Shown here: positions 32,774 to 46,418 of the stretch, piece after piece | Layout: each line of letters starts with the position of its first letter | Numbering within the stretch: the stretch's first letter is position 1 | Assembly: GCA_949825025.1 (NCBI GenBank) | Contig: OX463779.1 | Coordinates: 29,602,539 to 29,666,538 of the forward strand | Source of the DNA: Siphlonurus alternatus | Taxonomy: Eukaryota > Arthropoda > Insecta > Ephemeroptera > Siphlonuridae | DNA length: 64,000 nucleotides | Direction: 5' to 3' | Made by a program: the position numbers and the translations under genes | The notes under the pieces: generated by a model | The model's input: the letters and a program-made list of their open reading frames with translations, nothing else | Told to the model about the DNA's origin: nothing | The model's database searches: none

Positions 32774-33153
32774 TTTTTTTTTACAAGGATACACCCCTAA
32801 GAGCTTACAGCTCGCGGCGGGGTACTGGGTAGGGATATAAGGTAGGGAACGGATAGTGGCCACGGCCTGCATGCTTACGCGTCCCAGCATTCGCTGAGGT
32901 GAGACTGAGGGAACCGTGGAAAACCTCAGTCAGGACGGACACCTTTACTTTTTCTCAATGGACCAAAGCGACGTCCAAAGCCTGGAGAACCACACACAAG
33001 TGCATCACTGCACTGGGTGGAAAGCGAGACGAATTTACCCCAGGGAGGGAGCAGCGTATTTTTTACTTGAAACGGTCACCCATCCAAGTACTAACCACGC
33101 TCGACGTAGCTTGACTTCGGTGATCTAACGAGAACTGGTCAATGCACTGCGCC
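32774..33153 (-). mobile_element. SINE with a 5S-rRNA-derived head (SINE3-like)
   Basis: On the minus strand the 5' part reads GTTAGATCACCGAAGTCAAG then GTGGTTAGTACTTGGATGGG, the internal promoter half of 5S rRNA. About 270 bp of unrelated body follow (GACTGAGGTTTTCCACGG, GAATGCTGGGACG), then a poly-A (poly-T at 32771-32783 on the plus strand). It is too diverged and fused to be a 5S gene. Plus-strand frames at 32899 and 32916 are not genes. Confidence 0.75.
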
Positions 33154-33478
33154 AATAATATTATTATTAAAAAAAATAATAATAAATATAAATATTTATT
33201 TATTTATATTTATATATATATTATATTTTTGTAGATATGTATTATATAAATACATATAATAATAGTTATATAATATTATAACTATATTATAAATGTTATA
33301 ATAAATATTATAATTTTATATAATTACGGTCCAATAATTAATAATTATTATAATAATTAATTAATTTTTCTCTCAATAAAAAAAATCGATAGATATATAT
33401 ATATATATTATGTATTTTTTTTTTTTTTTTTATTGGAGGAATTTAATAGCTAGAGCTAGGCCTTGTAGGAGCCATCAA

Positions 33479-33760
33479 TTTTCGTGTGCAGACTACCAAT
33501 GCTGAGCTGCATGAGCACGGCCCATGGGTCTGCACGGCCCACGGGCCCGCCCGTGCAGATCCGTGCGCGAGCCCGCAGAACCTAAGCCGTCTCGGCGCCC
33601 TCCCTGCTGCTGGTAAAGCTCAAGCTGACCATCCTCACTTGCCTCGCTGCTTGCTGGCGAGCAAGCTAGGTGCAGTCCCGAACAATGGGACAATGCACAG
33701 TACATCCGAGGAGAAAAAAATTCAGCAAGAGGGCTTGTGACAAAGTGGGGAAATATAGTG
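33479..33760. other. GC-rich segment of unknown origin
   Basis: About 280 bp with far higher GC than its flanks and overlapping short frames on both strands (84 aa plus, 70 aa minus), with no recognised domain. It may be the end of a retroelement or an old insertion. Nothing supports a host gene. Confidence 0.4.
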
Positions 33761-34260
33761 TGTAATTTTCTTACTTGTAAAGTCCTTAAAACATTGCTGT
33801 ACAGTATCTATATTAACTTGTTCATCAGAGAATATATATATAATTAATATTATACAATTAAAAATTAAATATCCTTTAAAGTTTTGTAAAAATGTTGGAA
33901 CAAAATTCTTCCAATCAGTATTTTTCGAAACGCAAACGTTGCGCCTCTGGTGGCCGGCTACGTAGCGACAGTCCTTAAAAGTTCAGCATCAAAAGAGTTT
34001 TTCAAACATTTTGTAACAAGTATTTTTTTCTTAAATTGCTCCAAACTTTCCAATTTTTATTTATTTTCATACTACATTATCTTTCATGATTTTCTTTTTT
34101 TTTTAACGCATTAATATTTAGGAAGTAGAGCATATAAAACAATATATAAAAAATATGGAGAGTTTTTTAAATTGTTATTATAACATGAATTGACTTGATT
34201 CTCATTACTGACATAAACACTAACTGTGATGCACCATGTTCACAGATAGAGTAAATCACG

Positions 34261-37200
34261 ATGGCGCAGCGACTTCCGGCTCAGCACATCGCGGACATGG
34301 ACGAGGATAAGCTCGTGGACATCCTGCCAGACTTTCCTCCAGGTCCTCTGGACGTGTACCGCAAGCAGGCGTCCTTCAGCTGGAAGAAACTGAGGCTGTT
34401 CGTCGAGGAGGAGGCGTTACTCAGGTTCAAGGCGAGTCTATGACGGAAATTGTTCAAATATTGCTATTAAAAATATGATTAGAGACAAAAACACACACAT
34501 ACGTGCATGTCTCATGTTGGATTTCTAGACAAGAGAATTAACTTAGCCTAACATGTCTCGTATGTTCTCTAAAATATAACTATCAATTATTCATCACCCC
34601 CCAAAAATACTTTTACCTCGTACATCTTTTTTTAAAATATCTTCATTGATGTATGACAATATATGGAAAGGTTTTATGTAGAACTATGTTGAGATATAAG
34701 TAATTATGAAAAGAATGAAAAGAAACATGCTTGATTGGATTGCAAATTCACAACATCGGATTTTGCTCTCCTCGCTAACCTCTTACGTTCTCCACAGACC
34801 CGAATTTGGCGCACCATGGAGGCGGACCCTCTGTTCCAGCGCGAGCCCGTGTCACTCAGTCTGGACGAGTTCCGGCGAGTCACCCTGGCTCGCATGCGCC
34901 GCGTCAGGGACTACGACCTGCTTACTGACAGCTCCGCCACCTCAGATCCTCGCAAGGTAAACTAACTCCTATAATACACCCAAGGGCATCTAGGAATTAT
35001 AATTATATTATTATATTTGGGGTTGGTATACATTGATAATTTTGAGAAGTTAATTTTGCGGTGCATGGGGAACGGGAGGTTTAAATTTGAGTTGTTGTTT
35101 TCAGCATCTTCTACGATGGACGTGTCTTTACAAATCTGACAGATCCTAATTTAATAATATTATGTTTTTTTAAAATTTAATTTCATTAAAAACAAAAAAT
35201 TTAATATTTATGATATTAGTATATAAGTATAGAAATAAAATATTATTACATTCATACTATTGTAAAATACTTTACGTCTTTTTTAAGTTATATTTACTTT
35301 ATCTCAATGGCAAACTAATTAAAACTGGACATAAACAGAAAATTACCATTACCCATTGTTACTGCATGAGTCCTAACGTTGTTAAATTCCACTGGCCTTG
35401 CGTAGACATAAAATATTGTAATTAACATAGCCTCCCCACCTAGTAGACTTTAGTCCCGAGTTCAGTATGTTAACTTTTGTGTTTCAGTACGTGGTGCTGA
35501 CTGAAGCCCTGAACCAGTACGACCCTTCCCTGATGCTCAAGTACACGGTGCCCTTCCAGTTCTTCGTGAGCAGCGTGCGAGGACTGGGCACGCAGAAGCA
35601 CTACCATTACGTCGAGCAGTCTGACAGTCAGGAGGTGCGAATTGCAGCCCTCCAGTTTTGGAGAAAAATAACTAATTTTTTGTCACCACACAATGATTTA
35701 AATCAAGGATAAAATATAGCAGCGAACGTATTTTTTTATTATTAAATTGGAATTTGCCATGAGCTGTTATCCACCTTGCTTCTTATAATTTTGAATAGCA
35801 AATCAAATTTACATAAAAAACTGTAATAAATGAAATGATAGCTCAGATAAATTGTTCACCAAATTTATTAATTTTACTTAAGTTTTTTCTCCTTTTTACT
35901 TAAATTTTAGAGCGTACATAACTTGAACTGTTTCCAGATCACTGGTTGTTTTGGCATGACGGAGATATCTCACGGCACCAACACCAAGCGGCTGCGCACC
36001 ACGGCCACGTTCGACCCGGCCACGCAGGAGTTTGTCATCCACACACCCGACTTCGAGGCCGCAAAGTGCTGGGCTGGGGCTCTCGGTATAATATAGACTA
36101 TTTTCAGTATTTTCCTTATTTTAAAATACAGGTCTCAAATAGAATTTTAATGAAATTGTTTGTCTATATTAACTCAATGTTAAAAAAATATATCAGTCTA
36201 GAAACAAAAAAGGGTACAAATGTATAGTACCGTTGGTGTATTCAAATTCAAATTGTTATTTATTCAGCAACAGTTACAGAACCAAGGCACTAAATATAAT
36301 AAAACAGACAACACTATATAAAATATACACTATACACTATATAAAATTTGGGAGTACATCTTTTAAAATAGTATTTATTTTTTCTCCAATCAATCAATGA
36401 GAAGGTTCAACACTGATGACACAATTAATTCTCTCAGCCAATGACAATCTAGCGCGCGACGACATGTTCTACCAAGCTCCCTATCCTTTAACCCAGCGGT
36501 ATCTGGTTTTAACTTTTTTCCGACGGTTCTTATGAAGGGCAAGATTAATAATTTATATAAGCCACGGGAAAGATCACTTTACACGACATAAAATTTTTTC
36601 GAGATTTTGTGCAGTATAGAATTTGAATGAAAAAATAAATAAGACTTTTCTCCTAACAAACCTTACGGAGCGATGTCAGAATGCGGCGCTGCGGCATTTA
36701 CGAGTTGAAGCTTGTCATTGAAATGCGTTTGGAGCGCTTATACTTAAAATTACAATTTAAAGATGATTTGATGTTATAAATTATAATTTTAATCATAATT
36801 ATATGAAGAGCTCTGATTTGTTGATTCGACATCAAATTATATAATTTATTTTTAAATTGCATACCTCCTAAAATTAAACTTTGCATACGTTCACTGCTAG
36901 CCCAGTGTAAATTGGTTTCTGAAACCTTGTAGCTGATGTCACAGCAGTCAATCCCAAATAAGAAATTGATCCACTGGACAACACCGCAGGTTAAACGAAC
37001 GTACTTCCCCAGGCCAGTCAGCGACGCACGTGACGGTGTACGCTCAGCTGATCACCCCCGACGGAACCAGCAAGGGTCTGCACGCCTTCATCGCGCCCAT
37101 CAGAGACCCCAGGACCATGAGGTCTTACCCTGGGGTCATCGTGGGGGACATGGGCGAGAAGATCGGTCTCAACGCCGTTGACAACGGGTCAGTAAATATA

Positions 37201-38258
37201 ATCGTCTTATTTCCTGCTTTATACGCTATATGTATATGTATATGATATCTATATAATTATATAGTACAATGATATGTTAAAATATTTGGTCCACTTGTGT
37301 GCTCAGGTTCATCATGTTCAACCAGTACCGCATTCCCAAGGATAACTTGCTGGACAAGACTGGAACCGTCAATGAGAAAGGTCTCTACGTCACGCCGTTC
37401 AAGGACGCCAACAAGAGGTTTGGTGAGTCACGTATATAATACAGTATTATAAAGTATATAATATATATAATAGGCCTGTAAATGCTAAATAGAAAAGTTA
37501 TAATTAATTAACACTTTATATTATTTATTAATACATATAATATGCATATTTATACTATAAATAAATAAAAATGTCTACCTATAATTGACATTTAAATTTC
37601 GTATTTAGTTTCCATTGAAAGGTAACAAAAAGAAAGAAAATAATTTTCATTTTTTTTAAATATAATTTTACATTGAATAAGTCTTATGCTGGTAGATCTT
37701 AGACTAAGAAATAATGTAGATTCAATAAGCTTAAATATCTGTAATGCCCTTAAAGGTGCCTCCCTGGGCAGTCTGCTGGGTGGCAGGATGGCAATCGTGG
37801 GCCTCTGCTCCAGCAACCTCTCTAAGGCGGTGGTAATCGCGGTGCGTTACTCGGCCGTGCGCCGCCAGTTCGGCCCCACGGAGGGCAAGGAGGTGCCAGT
37901 TTTGGAGTACCAGCTGCAGGTGAGTCTGGGACCTGAGATGGAAATGGCCAAAAAGATCGAGACATTTAAGGAGAAAAAAAAAATCTTCATGCTGTGCCGC
38001 ATTACACGCACGCTAGAAAAGTTGCCTAATTTCAAGGTTATTAAAAAATTTCCAATTACGGTTCTGTGTCAAATTAGGTTATCAGTTGTAGCTTGAAAAT
38101 GGATGCAAAGTGATTAAATGAATGTATTCCATGTCATTGTATGTGAGTATATTTCTTAATGAATTTTAATATTAAAATTTTAATTAGCAATCAATTTAAC
38201 AAGAAAATTAAACGCTTAATTTAAAAAAGCTATAGTAGTTACTTTATTTTTTATGAAA

Positions 38259-38296
<38 letters not shown>

Positions 38297-41200
38297 CAAG
38301 CATATTGTAAGAAGTCATTTATATGAATACTTACTATCAATTTTATAAAAAAAAAATAGTAAAAATAAAATAAAATCGGCTCATTGAGTGGCTAAATAGC
38401 CAAGCGTGTTATTATAATATCAAACATTGATGTTTAGTGGTATACAGAAAGCAGAAATTTGCAAATATTCTAAAGTATTTTCTTACTTATTACTATATGC
38501 TACGGAATATTTTACGATCAACGGGGATCAGCAACAAAAATGCTATATAAAAATAAATAAATAAATAAAATGTTTCAATTAATGACGTTTTTACCCTTGA
38601 AAGTACTTTGAAATAAAGGTTATAAATAATTATATGGCATCGTTATCAATGTTAAATTCAATGTTGTTTTTTGTTTTTTTAGGTAGTTGTAGTAAAGACT
38701 ATTAATAAGTAGTAATTATGAAAAAAGTGGGCATAAAATTGAACCTGAGGAATTGAATTTGACATCTTGTTGCAGCAATGGCGGCTTCTGCCCTACGTCG
38801 CAGCGACCTACGTCATTTGGTCCTTCTCTCGTCTTGCTCTTAGAGAATTCATCGACTTCACCATCGGCATGCTGATTGGACAAGACAAGGACAGACTGGT
38901 AATTTTCTCAAACACAACTTTTATGAAAAAATTAAATCAGATCAGAAGTTTGATTTCTGAAGAAACAATTCATTCATGCTGTGTCGCATTGCTAATTCCC
39001 TAAAATCAACACATATTTTAATGTGCTGATTTCAAATCAAGCAATGGAAATTTCAAATTATTGCACATACTAGCATGAGCAAACATGGTTTGCCTTCTCT
39101 TTAATTTTACATCGACTATGAAGATTTTTAGAGAAAGAAAATTCTCACGTAATTTTCATTGCAAAAATTCAGATTATGACTTTAGTTTGACCTTGTTCTC
39201 CAGAACGACATCGGTATCGAGATGCACGCCCTCATGTCCGCCTCCAAGCCCCTATGCAGCTGGCTGGCCCAGCACGGCATTCAGGACTGCCGCGAGGCGT
39301 GTGGGGGACATGGCTACCTTAAAGGTAAGTTTGGAAATAAATTAAAGTAATGAAACCGCTACCTGAAGTGCAAATTTTTGAGGTACAGAGCGATGAGTAG
39401 AAATACAAATAATAACCAAATCATCATTTGAAATAAAATATTTAGGAACACACCGAGTAAAATTTTATAGTATGTATGATATCCAAATTGCTTGTAGAAA
39501 GGGAAAAAATGCACGCCTCCTTACTGACAGTGGCGTAGCTATATAGAAACTTGCCTCAATTCCATACTATGTCAAATACAAATTCCAAGGATGTTTAACT
39601 TATGTCAAAATTGTATAAATATAATAATATGTATGTTGCTTTTTTTTAACCAATATATAATTAGCGCAAGCTATAATAATAAAGAATTTAATTTAATTTA
39701 ATTTAATTTAATTTAATTTAATTTAATTTAATTTAATTTAATTTAGTTTAGTTTAGTTTAGTTTAGTTTAGTTTAGTTTAGTTTAGTTTAGTTTAGTTTA
39801 GTTTAGTTTAGTTTAGTTTAGTTTAGTTTAGTTTAGTTTAGTTTAGTTTAGTTTAGTTTAGTTTAGTTTAGTTTAGTTTAGTTTAGTTTAGTTTAGTTTA
39901 GTTTAGTTTAGTTTAGTTTAGTTTAGTTTAGTTTAGTTTAGTTTAGTTTAGTTTAGTTTAGTTTAGTTTAGTTTAGTTTAGTTTAGTTTAGTTTAGTTTA
40001 GTTTAGTTTAGTTTAGTTTAGTTTAGTTTAGTTTAGTTTAGTTTAGTTTAGTTTAGTTTAGTTTAGTTTAGTTTAGTTTAGTTTAGTTTAGTTTAGTTTA
40101 GTTTAGTTTAGTTTAGTTTAGTTTAGTTTAATTTAATTTAATTTAATTTAATTTAATTTAATTTAATTTAATTTAATTTAATTCAAGGGTGAAGTATTGC
40201 CATAAAAGACACTGGGTGAAGAAAACAGACCTTATCAACGATTGTCCTAGTATATAAATCTTGACCCATTTCCTTAATATTTTCCCGAGATGCTATATAG
40301 GTCTTTCAAAGAAGGGGTGTTGTAACTCCCAAACATTCCCCTGTTTCTGACTGACCGTAATTATGTTGTCATAGCTGCCGGTTTCGGGACACTCCGCAAT
40401 GACAACGACGCCAACTGCACCTACGAGGGTGACAATAACGTGCTGATGCAGCAGACCAGCAACTGGCTGTTATCACTCTGGTCTGAGAAGTCGAGGAAAG
40501 CAGGAAAGCTCACTGTGCCCTTCAAGTCACCCCTAGGCTCTGTCCTGTTTCTCCATGACATCGACCGTGCTACCAGCGCCAGGTTCACCGCGCGGACAGT
40601 GCAGGAATTAATGCAACCACAAGGTGAGAGTTAGAATCCCTGATATGATAGCTTAGGTATAATGTGGTATAGAGCAACAAATTTACAAGAATTTAGCTAT
40701 TATATATTATTATTATACACCTTGCCCTGGAGAGGGGAAATTTTTGGGGTGATAAAATTATAAAATTATTGTTATTATTATTATGTAATAAAATAAAAAT
40801 TTCAGAATTCCAAAAACATCTAAAAATAAGATATTTGAAGTCCTCTATATTTGCAAAAAATATTTTTATGCATGGACGTTATCTATTGTAGCGATATCAT
40901 ATTAATTATTTAATTAAATTATTGCATGATCTGCATACAATATGCACCTCAATTAATTAATTGAATTAGTGTCCCGAAAATTTATTTCTCAAAATCAAGG
41001 TAGCACGTTATAACCTTTACCTGCTGCAGTTGTGCTGGATATGTACGAGTGGCTGATGTGCTACCTGATGGAGGCCACGCAGACCCTGTACAGGGAGAAC
41101 CTGAAGCAGGGCAAAGACCCATTCACCGCCAAGAACGACATGCAGGTGTTCCATGCAAGGTCCCTCTCCCTGGCGTACATTGAGGTAGGTCCAGTGACTC

Positions 41201-43609
41201 GTGACAATTAATTTTAAAAATTAAATATTTAATTTAATACAGAGTAAAAAAAGGGGGTCATATATAGAAAATACTAAGTAATGACCATTATTTTAATGAC
41301 CATTTATGTACGCATTTTGTGTATGGACTTTCGTCTTTTGCATTCACCAATTGGGTTTTCTATAATATGTTTATTTATTAATATTTTCTCTGTACTTTGT
41401 ATTTTTAAACCCATGCAATAAACAATTATTATTATTATTATTATTATTATTTTTAAAAGGAAAGTTCTTCCTACACGTGAAACTGTATATATCATCTAAT
41501 ATAATCAACGTTGTTTTATTTGTTTAAAATTATTTAATTTAAATTATTTGAGGTAATAAGTTAATTGTATTTTTTGTAATATATATACGATTTTATAATT
41601 TATAACGTAGAAGATGAAAACAGAAAGTTTTGTTTTCCCTGATTTTTTTTAATTTATAACGAACTAAAATATATTATTGCAAATTATCCTCTTCAGCTAA
41701 TGTGATAAAACAAAGACTTGATATTTGCTGACACGGTGCTTTGTTTCAGCACTTCTGCCTGCTGTACTTCTGGAAGCGCGTGCATGCTGAGGACACGGAG
41801 GCGGAGCTGCGGCCCGTGCTCACCCGCGTGTGCTCGCTCTTCGGGCTGTGGAGCATCGAGAAGCACCTCTCCATCTTGTATGAAGGTACGACCTGCCTCC
41901 TCGAAGTCTCGAGATGCTTCTTCTGAGGAATTCTATTAAGACATTCATTTTTAATAATTGCTCTATAGAAAAATGTTTGAGGTTTTAACAATCATTTCAA
42001 CAAGAGTTTTAATTTTTTTAATTTAAATTTGAAGAAATTATTGGAATAAAAGGCAAATTATGTAGCCTGTGTCTTCAAATTGTGATGTCTTTTGAACCGG
42101 ATTATAACTTTCAAATTTAGTACATGTTTGAGTGTGTACCTAATTCTTCACTGTAAATAGATTCATTTCTAAAAACTTCTTTCCCCTTAAAATGTCTCTA
42201 TCGAAAGATTAATTATGAAGCAACAGCAAAAAGTTAAAAAAATGCTTTCAAGTCTTTCAACGCATGAAAGCATTTGCGACTGTCACTAATTTGTTTAGCT
42301 TTATGATTTTGTTTTATGCAGTTAATATTGTACGCCTACAACGTGATGGCAATAATAACTGATATGCGTGTGAGTGTAATTGATTTTAGATAACCAGAGA
42401 ATTCAATCACGCTGATTAAAACGTATAAAGTCCACGAAAAGGAATGGAATTCAATTTTATCTCTGACGAAAATATGACAGTGAGATGACAAAATTCAGTC
42501 TGACGTGAGATTAGAAAGATTATTTTTCAATGATGCTAAAGTCAGTTTATTTATTATACGGAAATGTAATTATAAGAAATCAATTAAACGAAAATAATGT
42601 GGTAAATTGGTACTTTATTTAAGACATCTCGTAAATCGTTTTTATTTGTTTTCGACTTTTTTCTCCACTATCTAACGCTAACATCTGAAGTAACGTTAAA
42701 CTTTAAGTAAGTAGAAAGTTAACACGTAAATAATTATATATCACACTATTGCCTCTGACGTTACAGCATTTGGAAATGGTTGGAGTTTTGGATGATAGAA
42801 ACATAAAAAGATTTTTTTTTTAAATTATTCTTATATTAAAATTTATTTCTTCATATTTTTCAGTATAAAAAAATACGCAACTAATTGAAGCATTCAATAT
42901 GATATTGTTTGTCTCCAGGTGGTTTCGCGACCGGTCCTCTACTCTCCAAGCTCGTCAAGGAGGCCATCTTGGTGACTTGCGTGGAGCTCAAGCCGGACGC
43001 CGTGGCCCTTGCAGACGCTCTCGCACCTCCAGATTTCATCCTTAACTCCGCTCTAGGACATTCAGACGGAGAGGTGAGCACCAAAGTTCTCCATGTTGAC
43101 TAATTAAACTGACACTTTTCCGTAATGTGGTGGAGTATCGACAGTTTTACTGCAGAAATGACTGGAGTATAACGTTTATGATAGATATTTTAGGGGAAAC
43201 ATTTATTGAAAGATTATTCAATGTAAAATTTTTGTGGATTCAAAGCCGTATTCTTCTATTTCAAGACTGGAATTTTGTAAAGAGTAGGAGGAGGGTCAGA
43301 ATTTTAACAGAAGTTCTCGCGACGTACTAACGTAAGCAAAATATGAAACAAGTCAAAGCAGAATTTAAAATAATGCTCTTCTTGCATATATTTATGTTTG
43401 AGATGGATCACTATGCTGGCATATTATTTTATTTTATAGCTGAACTGAAATAAACGAAATCTCATGCTAATATTTTTTTAAATATTGCTCGATAATGCAC
43501 ACAGGTTTACAAGAATCTGCAGGCCTCGTTCTACCAGAACCCCGGAGTGTTTGAGCGGCCCGCGTGGTGGCAGGAGATGACGCCCAGGAACCCAGCATCC
43601 AAACTCTAG
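34261..43609 (+). CDS. ACOX3-like: peroxisomal acyl-CoA oxidase, ACOX3-like, tandem copy 1 (707 aa)
   Basis: Fourteen coding exons: 34261-34431, 34798-34956, 35488-35634, 35938-36085, 37013-37187, 37307-37422, 37756-37919, 38776-38898, 39204-39324, 40375-40623, 41030-41184, 41750-41885, 42919-43073, 43505-43609. It oxidises acyl-CoA to trans-2-enoyl-CoA with FAD and makes H2O2, the first step of peroxisomal beta-oxidation. ACOX3-type enzymes act on branched-chain (pristanoyl) acyl-CoA. Visible marks: [13 protein letters not shown] and ASFSWKKL at the N-terminus, [11 protein letters not shown] and [11 protein letters not shown] (middle domain), [28 protein letters not shown] with predicted catalytic base Glu459, and the C-terminal SKL. 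Length fits the family (about 700 aa). The first intron has a GC donor (34432). An intron at 40624-41029 is absent from copies 2 and 3. AATAAA lies at 43748. An untranslated first exon near 29.9-30.0 kb probably splices to 34246. Confidence 0.92.
36238..36300 (-). mobile_element. 3' tail of the same non-LTR retrotransposon as at 10,201
   Basis: Inverted CAAATTCAAATTGTTATTTA then TTCAGCAACAGTTACAGAACC and AAGGCACTAAATA match the complement of 10,490-10,570. Heavily 5'-truncated, inside intron 4 of oxidase copy 1. Confidence 0.65.
38263..38295. repeat. short (TA)n tract
   Basis: About 30 bp of TA in intron 7 of oxidase copy 1. Confidence 0.8.
39684..40183. repeat. 500-bp pentanucleotide array, (TTTAA)n-(TTTAG)n-(TTTAA)n
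   Basis: About 12 TTTAA units, then about 78 near-perfect TTTAG units, then about 11 TTTAA units, in intron 9 of oxidase copy 1. Just before it, AATAATAAAG looks like a retroposon 3' tail from which the array may have grown. It is not a telomeric repeat. Confidence 0.95.
41429..41452. repeat. (ATT)n tract after CAATAAACA
   Basis: CCCATGCAATAAACAATTATT repeats look like the tail of an RTE- or LINE-type retroposon. The body is not recognised. Confidence 0.4.
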
Positions 43610-43759
43610 GACAAGACTGCAACGACACTGCGTGACAAGATAATCTGCAAGCTCTTTAGTGTGACCAACTATGAGCTAAATTGAGGAAGGATTCATTTGG
43701 GATCTTTAAATTTTGATAATTTGAATGCTCAAATATAGAGAAAAATTAATAAATAGTTA

Positions 43760-45690
43760 AAATGTTTAATTTCTTGTGTCTTGCTAATTATTATATATAT
43801 AATAATTATATTATTTTTATTTTATAATATTTACAAGCTAGAATAACTAGCATAATTTAAAAATGAGTCTAAAAAGACAATGGATAGCATACAAAATGTT
43901 TATATGAAGGTTAACACTTTATTTATTCTTGGAAGTATAAATAAATAAAGTAAACATCAATCATTGCTACACCTTATCGTGTTTATACGTTTTCAAGTTG
44001 TCACTAAAAATTTCCATAATCGATGTAAATTCATGCACTTCATAGCCAGAGCAACTTCATTATTATAATATTTTTTCTTTGCCTTTTTCACCTCGTCATT
44101 TTTTTTATTATTTTTTTCCCCTTGTACGGTTATTTTAATTTTACATAAAAAATTGAATTATATTGGAATATGTTTAACTAAATGGAATTTCTGACTTCTT
44201 TATTTAGGGTTCTTGCTATACATAACACAAAACTGTACTGCAGCGATGACCAAAGAATTTATTAATTAAAAAATTTGTTCCATTAAACAGTGTTTTTTGT
44301 GCTCTTTGTAAATGTAAATTAATGTGTAAAACAAATATATTATGTACTGTATACGATAAATTGTTGTAATATTATACTTAATATAGTTTCACTGTTGTCA
44401 ACTTCATTGCTGTCAATATATGAAATATGTGTTATCAAATTTAATATTTTTGTAAAAAAAATTAATAAATATATTTATAAAATTAATTTATTATGATTTA
44501 ATTTTATATAAATATTATTGCTTGCAAAGTTATATTTTCTCAAAAATGTACTTCTGCCCTATTTTGGCTTTTTTTAAATTAATATTTGACCTGTTATTTA
44601 AATCTTCCCCCTCTTATGATTTTTAATTTATAATTATTATAAATATGGCGTGTAATATTGACTGGTAATTCCGTTTTACCCTATCTGGTCTACGTGTAAA
44701 CTGAGCTATTTTACTATCTTATCTGTATGCGCGTGAAGGCTATATATTATACTCCCAATGATCTAATCGAACAACCTTTGATATTAAAAATGTTACATTA
44801 TTTGCAAACTCATCCTTGGGGAATTCTCTTATGACATTTATTTTAATTTACATGCTCTGAATAACACACGTGTAAGAATTAATTGAAGATTTTATTAATT
44901 TTTTTACGGAAACTTGGTTCGACGAAACAACAGAATTAAACAATGGTCTCTGTTAACTATAAGACCTAATGGTAATGGTTCATTCAGATCGTTGTGTTTT
45001 CTGAAGATCCTATGTAAGATTGATTTTTTCGGTTTGATATTATATGCATTTGAACTATTTTTAGAAAATAATGAATCAATTTGTTGTGTTATCATTTTCT
45101 AGTCTAACTAGTGGATCTTGCATGCCTTTGAAAATTTTAGCATACACTATTAAAATAAAACAGAAAATTGAGCAAGTTTCTTTTAGCTATTGATAAGCCT
45201 CTAATCATTTGAAGGTGTAGTGACTCTTTAAATTTTATATACAGGATAACAATTATATTAGATTTATTTGATAATTGATTAAATTATCACATTACAATGG
45301 TCAAAGTAATTTTAGTATCTTTGGCAGATAAATTATTTAAATTGTAATATTCCTTTTTTATAAAAACAATTTGCTTGGTTAAAAAAAAAATCACCTTTTT
45401 TCATTTTTATGACATTGTGGCAGTTACAGTCATATATATTTTTCTCAGATTAAGAATACTAGTTGAAAGATTTTTTTTTTTTTAATATTGTTAGGTAGTT
45501 CAACATATTGATTAGATTGCATCTTGTAACCTACACGAAATATTTTGTCAAGTTGCGTAAGAATTTCGACTGTACAGACACTACAGTTTGCAAAAAATAT
45601 TATCAGTCATTGGAAATCTAACAAATCAAGATTTATTATCTGCAAATTTAAATTAATGATAAGACAACATTTATAGACTGATTGAAACTT
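43760..45690. other. spacer between oxidase copies 1 and 2
   Basis: AT-rich. I see no exon, RNA gene or clear transposon. Short frames at 44904-45102 on both strands have no family marks. Confidence 0.5.
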
Positions 45691-45697
45691 TGGAAGT

Positions 45698-45745
45698 TCA
45701 CATTAATTAATAGCGGGAGCAAGACCGAGGAATTCAACAACTGAG
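45698..45745 (+). promoter_or_regulatory. possible untranslated first exon of oxidase copy 2
   Basis: A short GC-richer segment ends at CTGAG followed by the donor GTGAGA (45746). The 5' end is a guess. It would splice to the acceptor at 46414, 4 nt before the start codon. It is proposed because copies 1 and 3 show the same layout. Confidence 0.3.
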
Positions 45746-46418
45746 GTGAGAATGCACATTTTGTCGAGATCTTTTTATCATATTTGTACTCATGATTCTT
45801 ATATAATGAAAATCACTTAGAATACGTTATTTCGTTTATAACAATAAAACTCCCTTTCTTTAAAGTTATAAATTTCGAAGTTTCCCATTTTACGAGTTTT
45901 CCGAAACTCTTATTTTAGGGTTTACTTTAAAATTTTATGTAATATGTCATATTTCACATTAAATATATTAAATGTTTAAAAAAAAAAATAGAAAAAAAAA
46001 GTTATGTAAATTCAGTAATTATTGTCGTTCTCCGACATAATAGTTTCCTCCCTAAGTCACCTTGGCATGTTAGCTATTTAATTTAAATTTTCTCAATAAT
46101 TTTTGTTACAGCTATTCATTTCAAAACGTCTCCCATACCCTCTATTTAGCGGCAATGTCTTTTGATTTTGAAATCTTATTTTTCTCAAAAATACTGAAAC
46201 AGCTATTTTATTTTGTTTTATTTTTTTTATATGCATAGATTTAGATAGCATGGTGGTCAATTGTAATTACATAAACTCAAGCAATAATGTATCCAATTAT
46301 ATCTTTGTAGTTATTACGTCTTTTTCCAATATGGATGTATTTCGAAGTCTCTGATATAGCAGCCATGAGGGTAGAAATAACAATAAAACACAGCTGGAGA
46401 TTTGTTACCCACAGCACG

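Noticed and set aside
32899..33128. Two overlapping 70-aa plus-strand frames
   Set aside because: They lie on the antisense strand of the 5S-headed SINE.
33054..33153. A functional 5S rRNA gene on the minus strand
   Set aside because: Only the internal-promoter half is recognisable and it is fused to an unrelated body with a poly-A tail.
39684..40183. TTTAG array as an interstitial telomere
   Set aside because: The arthropod telomere repeat is TTAGG. TTTAG grades into TTTAA on both sides and lies in an intron.
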